Source of the DNA: Berryella wangjianweii
Lineage (GTDB): Bacteria; Actinomycetota; Coriobacteriia; Coriobacteriales; Eggerthellaceae
DNA length: 64,000 nucleotides
Reading direction: 5' to 3'
Assembly (NCBI GenBank): GCA_013201155.1
Contig: CP053716.1
Span: forward strand, 1,302,001-1,366,000
The notes under the pieces are model-generated. The model saw only the letters and a program-made list of their open reading frames with translations, was not told where the DNA came from and did not search any database. The position numbers and the translations under genes were made by a program. Positions within the stretch are counted from its first letter, which is position 1. Each line of letters opens with the position of its first letter. Shown one piece after another: positions 61,446-64,000 of this stretch.

Positions 61446-63611
61446 TCAGTCGGTCTTCTGCTGTCGCATTCCCAGGCGCTCCGATGAGGAGTCGTTGGGC
61501 CTGCGGGTTTGGTCTACCTCCCATGCGCGGCCGGTCAGGCGCCAGTTGCTGAAGTCCAGCGCATCGCCTTCGATCATGAACTCCAGAATCCTGCGGTCGG
61601 CCGTGCCGTCCGACGTGGTCATCAGGTAGCTGCGCGGTCGCTCGACGCTCTCCGGAACCTCGTCCAGAGGCGTGCCGTAGTCACGGTACCGCTCGACGCC
61701 CAGGGCCTTCAGGATGGTGGCCGGGTAGTCCAGGTGACTCACCGGCGCCTTCGAGCGCTTCAGGGGCTGGGCGTCCAGCTGGGCGGACTGCGCCGGCTTC
61801 ACCAGCATGATCGGGCTGGTGGGCTTCTCGATCGGGTCTTTCGTCAGGTACCAGTAGCCGTGGTCGGCGGTTACCACGATGGTGGTGCGGTCGTACAGCC
61901 CGAGTCGCTTCAGCTGCCTGATATAGTCCTCCACCATCTTCATCGAGCCCAGGGCCTGGCGATCCAGGTCGGAGTTGCCCGCGCCGATGTTCTCGCCGTT
62001 CTCGTCCAGCAGGTAGGGGTAGTGGGTCCCCAGAAGGTGGATGAAGCGAAACGAGCCCTTCTCGCCGGCATCGTCGTCGTTCACGGACAGGCCCTGCGCG
62101 CGCTGCTTCTTGAAGTAGGCGGCGTCGTCCATCACGTAGGGGACGCTGTCCGGCGCAGCCTGGTCGGCCATGCGCGCCATCTTCACGTTGATCTCGTCGG
62201 TGAAGAACCAGAAGGGCGGCTTCAGCGCCCAGGGAAGGTCGCGGTACAGGGCGATCTTGCCCAGGGCCTTCACGGTTCCCCCGATGTTCAGGCCCTCGGT
62301 GGCCGACAGCGGATGCACGTTCAGGGTGTGGCGGGCCATGCGCTGCCAGCCCTCGCCCTCGGCGGTGCTTTCGTAGTAGATGCTGTCGGAGTACACCCCG
62401 ATGCTGTAGCCCGCGTCCTTGATCGTGGGCAGCAGGTCGCTGTGCCGATAGCGCTGGTGGGTGTACTCGGTCCACAGCTGCTCGTCGCGGGGCAGGTCGC
62501 CGGTCAGCAGGTAGGGGATGGCGTAGCGGGTGGGAATGAGGCTGCCCGTGCAGTTTTCGTACCAGGTGAAACCCGTGAACTCGTCGAACATGCCCGGATG
62601 GTCGGGCAGCAGCCGCAGCAGGTCCTGCGTGTCGTAGGTGTCCAGCACGAACACCACCACGTTGCTTTTGCCGGACACGTTCAGCAGGCCGCGCTCGGTG
62701 ACGGTGAGGTCGCCGTTGGCATGGCCTGCGGGCACGGCATCGGCGTGAGGGCCGGGCATGAACAGGCTGCCGAGGGCCACGCCCTGCACGATCGTCAGCG
62801 CGCAGCTGAGAGCCACGGCGGCCGCATGGGCACGGGCGCGACTTCGCAGCGAGGCGATCGGGGGCACGGCTATCACCAGCGCCCACACGGCTCCGGTCAG
62901 CACGGTGACGGTGGTGTAGCGCTCCCATGCCACGGCGTTGCCGTCTGCGGGGGGCAGGCCCTGGTTCATGAACATGGCCTGCAGGTAGGCGCCCATGGCC
63001 AGGCCGAACACCAGCATCAGGGCCGCGCTGAACGCGCGTCCGCGCAGCAGGGTCAGCAGCAGGGTGAGGCCCAGCAGGGCCACGCCTCCCATGGCGAAGG
63101 CCACGTGCCAGACGTCGCGGATGCCGAACACCACGCTGCCCACGCTGGCGGCCAGCACTTCAAGCGGCGCCACGACCACCACGGTGACCACGGCGAACAG
63201 CGACACCGCGAACGCCAGGCCCAGGCGCGTGCGCCAGCCGGGTCGGTAGGGTCGTGAGCCGCGTGCCGGGCGGGGCTTCCGCCGCAGCCGATCGGCACGG
63301 TTGGCGACCGCGTTTCCCCGGGCGTCCAGGCGGTGGATGTCGGGTTCGACCTGCTTGTGGTGATTCTCGTCGATTTCCAGCACGTTCATCAGGCGCTTTC
63401 GGGTGCGGCGCATCAGCACGCCCGCCACGGTGGACAGCGCCACCGCCACGCCCGCCAGGGCCTGGATGGTGTAGGTCATCACCGAGGGGTCCACGTAGGC
63501 CCACGCTGGGGAGGTCGTGCCCAGCACAAGCAGGCTTGCGCATGCCGCGCACTCAAGAGCGGCAAGCGTTGCGTTCAGCGCGCGGGTGGCGCGCGGCGGG
63601 AAGGCGGTCAT
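61446..63611 (-). CDS. Membrane-bound sulfatase-fold hydrolase
   Basis: A 721-residue protein. The start at 63611 (MTAFPPRA) has AAAGG upstream. About six membrane helices occupy residues 1-280, followed by an extracellular alkaline-phosphatase-superfamily domain: VVVFVLDTYDTQDLL (metal Asp), a candidate nucleophile Thr/Ser in CTGSLIPTRYAIPYLLTGD, and TADHGYW (metal Asp-His). The layout resembles LTA-synthase/phosphoglycerol transferase-like enzymes that modify surface polymers. A paralog lies just upstream. Confidence 0.8.
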   Translation of the reverse strand: MTAFPPRATRALNATLAALECAACASLLVLGTTSPAWAYVDPSVMTYTIQALAGVAVALSTVAGVLMRRTRKRLMNVLEIDENHHKQVEPDIHRLDARGNAVANRADRLRRKPRPARGSRPYRPGWRTRLGLAFAVSLFAVVTVVVVAPLEVLAASVGSVVFGIRDVWHVAFAMGGVALLGLTLLLTLLRGRAFSAALMLVFGLAMGAYLQAMFMNQGLPPADGNAVAWERYTTVTVLTGAVWALVIAVPPIASLRSRARAHAAAVALSCALTIVQGVALGSLFMPGPHADAVPAGHANGDLTVTERGLLNVSGKSNVVVFVLDTYDTQDLLRLLPDHPGMFDEFTGFTWYENCTGSLIPTRYAIPYLLTGDLPRDEQLWTEYTHQRYRHSDLLPTIKDAGYSIGVYSDSIYYESTAEGEGWQRMARHTLNVHPLSATEGLNIGGTVKALGKIALYRDLPWALKPPFWFFTDEINVKMARMADQAAPDSVPYVMDDAAYFKKQRAQGLSVNDDDAGEKGSFRFIHLLGTHYPYLLDENGENIGAGNSDLDRQALGSMKMVEDYIRQLKRLGLYDRTTIVVTADHGYWYLTKDPIEKPTSPIMLVKPAQSAQLDAQPLKRSKAPVSHLDYPATILKALGVERYRDYGTPLDEVPESVERPRSYLMTTSDGTADRRILEFMIEGDALDFSNWRLTGRAWEVDQTRRPNDSSSERLGMRQQKTD

Positions 63612-63829
63612 GGCGCGGGCCTTTCGGTGGGCGATCGGGGGGCGATCGGGGACGATCGGCGCCTTGTGGGGGCACCATACCATTATGAGCCGGAATCGCC
63701 CGTCGTCGGTCGTCAGCGGCGGGCGGCGACTGCCGCTGACCGGTGGCGGTCATGCGGAGTCGCTGCTGATCGCCGGCCGCTGGTCGCCGCCGCTGCGAGT
63801 CCGTGGCCGGTTCCGGCCGTCGCCCGCTA

Positions 63830-64000
63830 TCAGCTGCCGTCGCGCCAGTACAGGCGGTCAACCCAGCGGCGCTCGTATTCCTCGGTGCCGCCGATCTGCC
63901 GCCATCTGCTTCCGGGCGGCACCTTGCGGGTGATCTCGGGCGGCTCGCTGAACTCGAACACCGTGCCGGTGCACGTCCAGTTCGCGAAATCCAGCGCATC
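63830..64000 (-). CDS. C-terminal end of a second sulfatase-fold protein (5' part outside window)
   Basis: 56 codons ending in TGA at 63830 read DALDFANWTCTGTVFEFSEP and end in ERRWVDRLYWRDGS. The opening matches the C terminus of the neighbouring enzyme (DALDFSNWRLTGRAWEV), so it is the tail of a tandem paralog. The 218-bp gap between the two genes has no gene. Confidence 0.7.
   Translation of the reverse strand, partial: DALDFANWTCTGTVFEFSEPPEITRKVPPGSRWRQIGGTEEYERRWVDRLYWRDGS

Overview
The window is high-GC DNA whose gene content points to a gut-type anaerobe of the Coriobacteriia, most likely Eggerthellaceae (inference). The clues are membrane-bound LuxR-type regulators placed beside respiratory reductases, several Tat-exported molybdopterin enzymes, a pentaheme NrfA-like lipoprotein, an FMN-binding/FAD fumarate-reductase-like flavoprotein, a tungsten aldehyde ferredoxin oxidoreductase (AOR) and TorD-type chaperones. 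No species is claimed.

Layout. 0-1.6 kb: end of a protein with a degenerate M28-peptidase-like domain. 1.6-11.4 kb: a symmetrical respiratory block. Two histidine kinases with Tll0287-like (DUF3365) c-heme sensor domains, each with an OmpR-type regulator, flank an NrfA-like pentaheme lipoprotein and a divergent DmsAB-type pair. 11.5-15.8 kb: a lower-GC island with pdxR-like, pdxS and pdxT genes (PLP synthesis). It has a tRNA-Gly 5' remnant on the left, and a tyrosine-recombinase fragment and an intact tRNA-Gly(CCC) on the right. 15.8-23.1 kb: phosphatase, phosphohexomutase, small XRE regulator, LCP cell-wall ligase, galE, iron alcohol dehydrogenase and a parS-like site. 23.3-27.1 kb: membrane LuxR regulator and a long protein with an IscU/NifU-like N terminus. 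27.4-38 kb: AOR with a divergent Tat ferredoxin, a TorD chaperone, a PsrABC-type reductase, a MobB-MobA fusion and a polyferredoxin. 38-42.3 kb: two small envelope proteins, infC-rpmI-rplT (infC appears to start at ATA) and dps. 42.5-54 kb: a LuxR/flavoprotein pair, then a LuxR/DmsABC system with a chaperone and a second DmsC. 54-64 kb: purL, a threonine-aldolase-like enzyme, a DUF454 protein, an acetamidase/formamidase family protein and two sulfatase-fold envelope enzymes, the second cut by the window edge.

How it works together. Much of the window looks like a modular anaerobic respiratory toolbox. Terminal reductases sit outside the membrane (Tat signals, some with lipoboxes), electrons pass through FeS subunits and NrfD/DmsC anchors or the pentaheme lipoprotein, and chaperones and MobBA supply cofactor and quality control. 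Each module appears to have its own sensor: a c-heme two-component system or a membrane LuxR regulator. Substrates cannot be read from the sequence.
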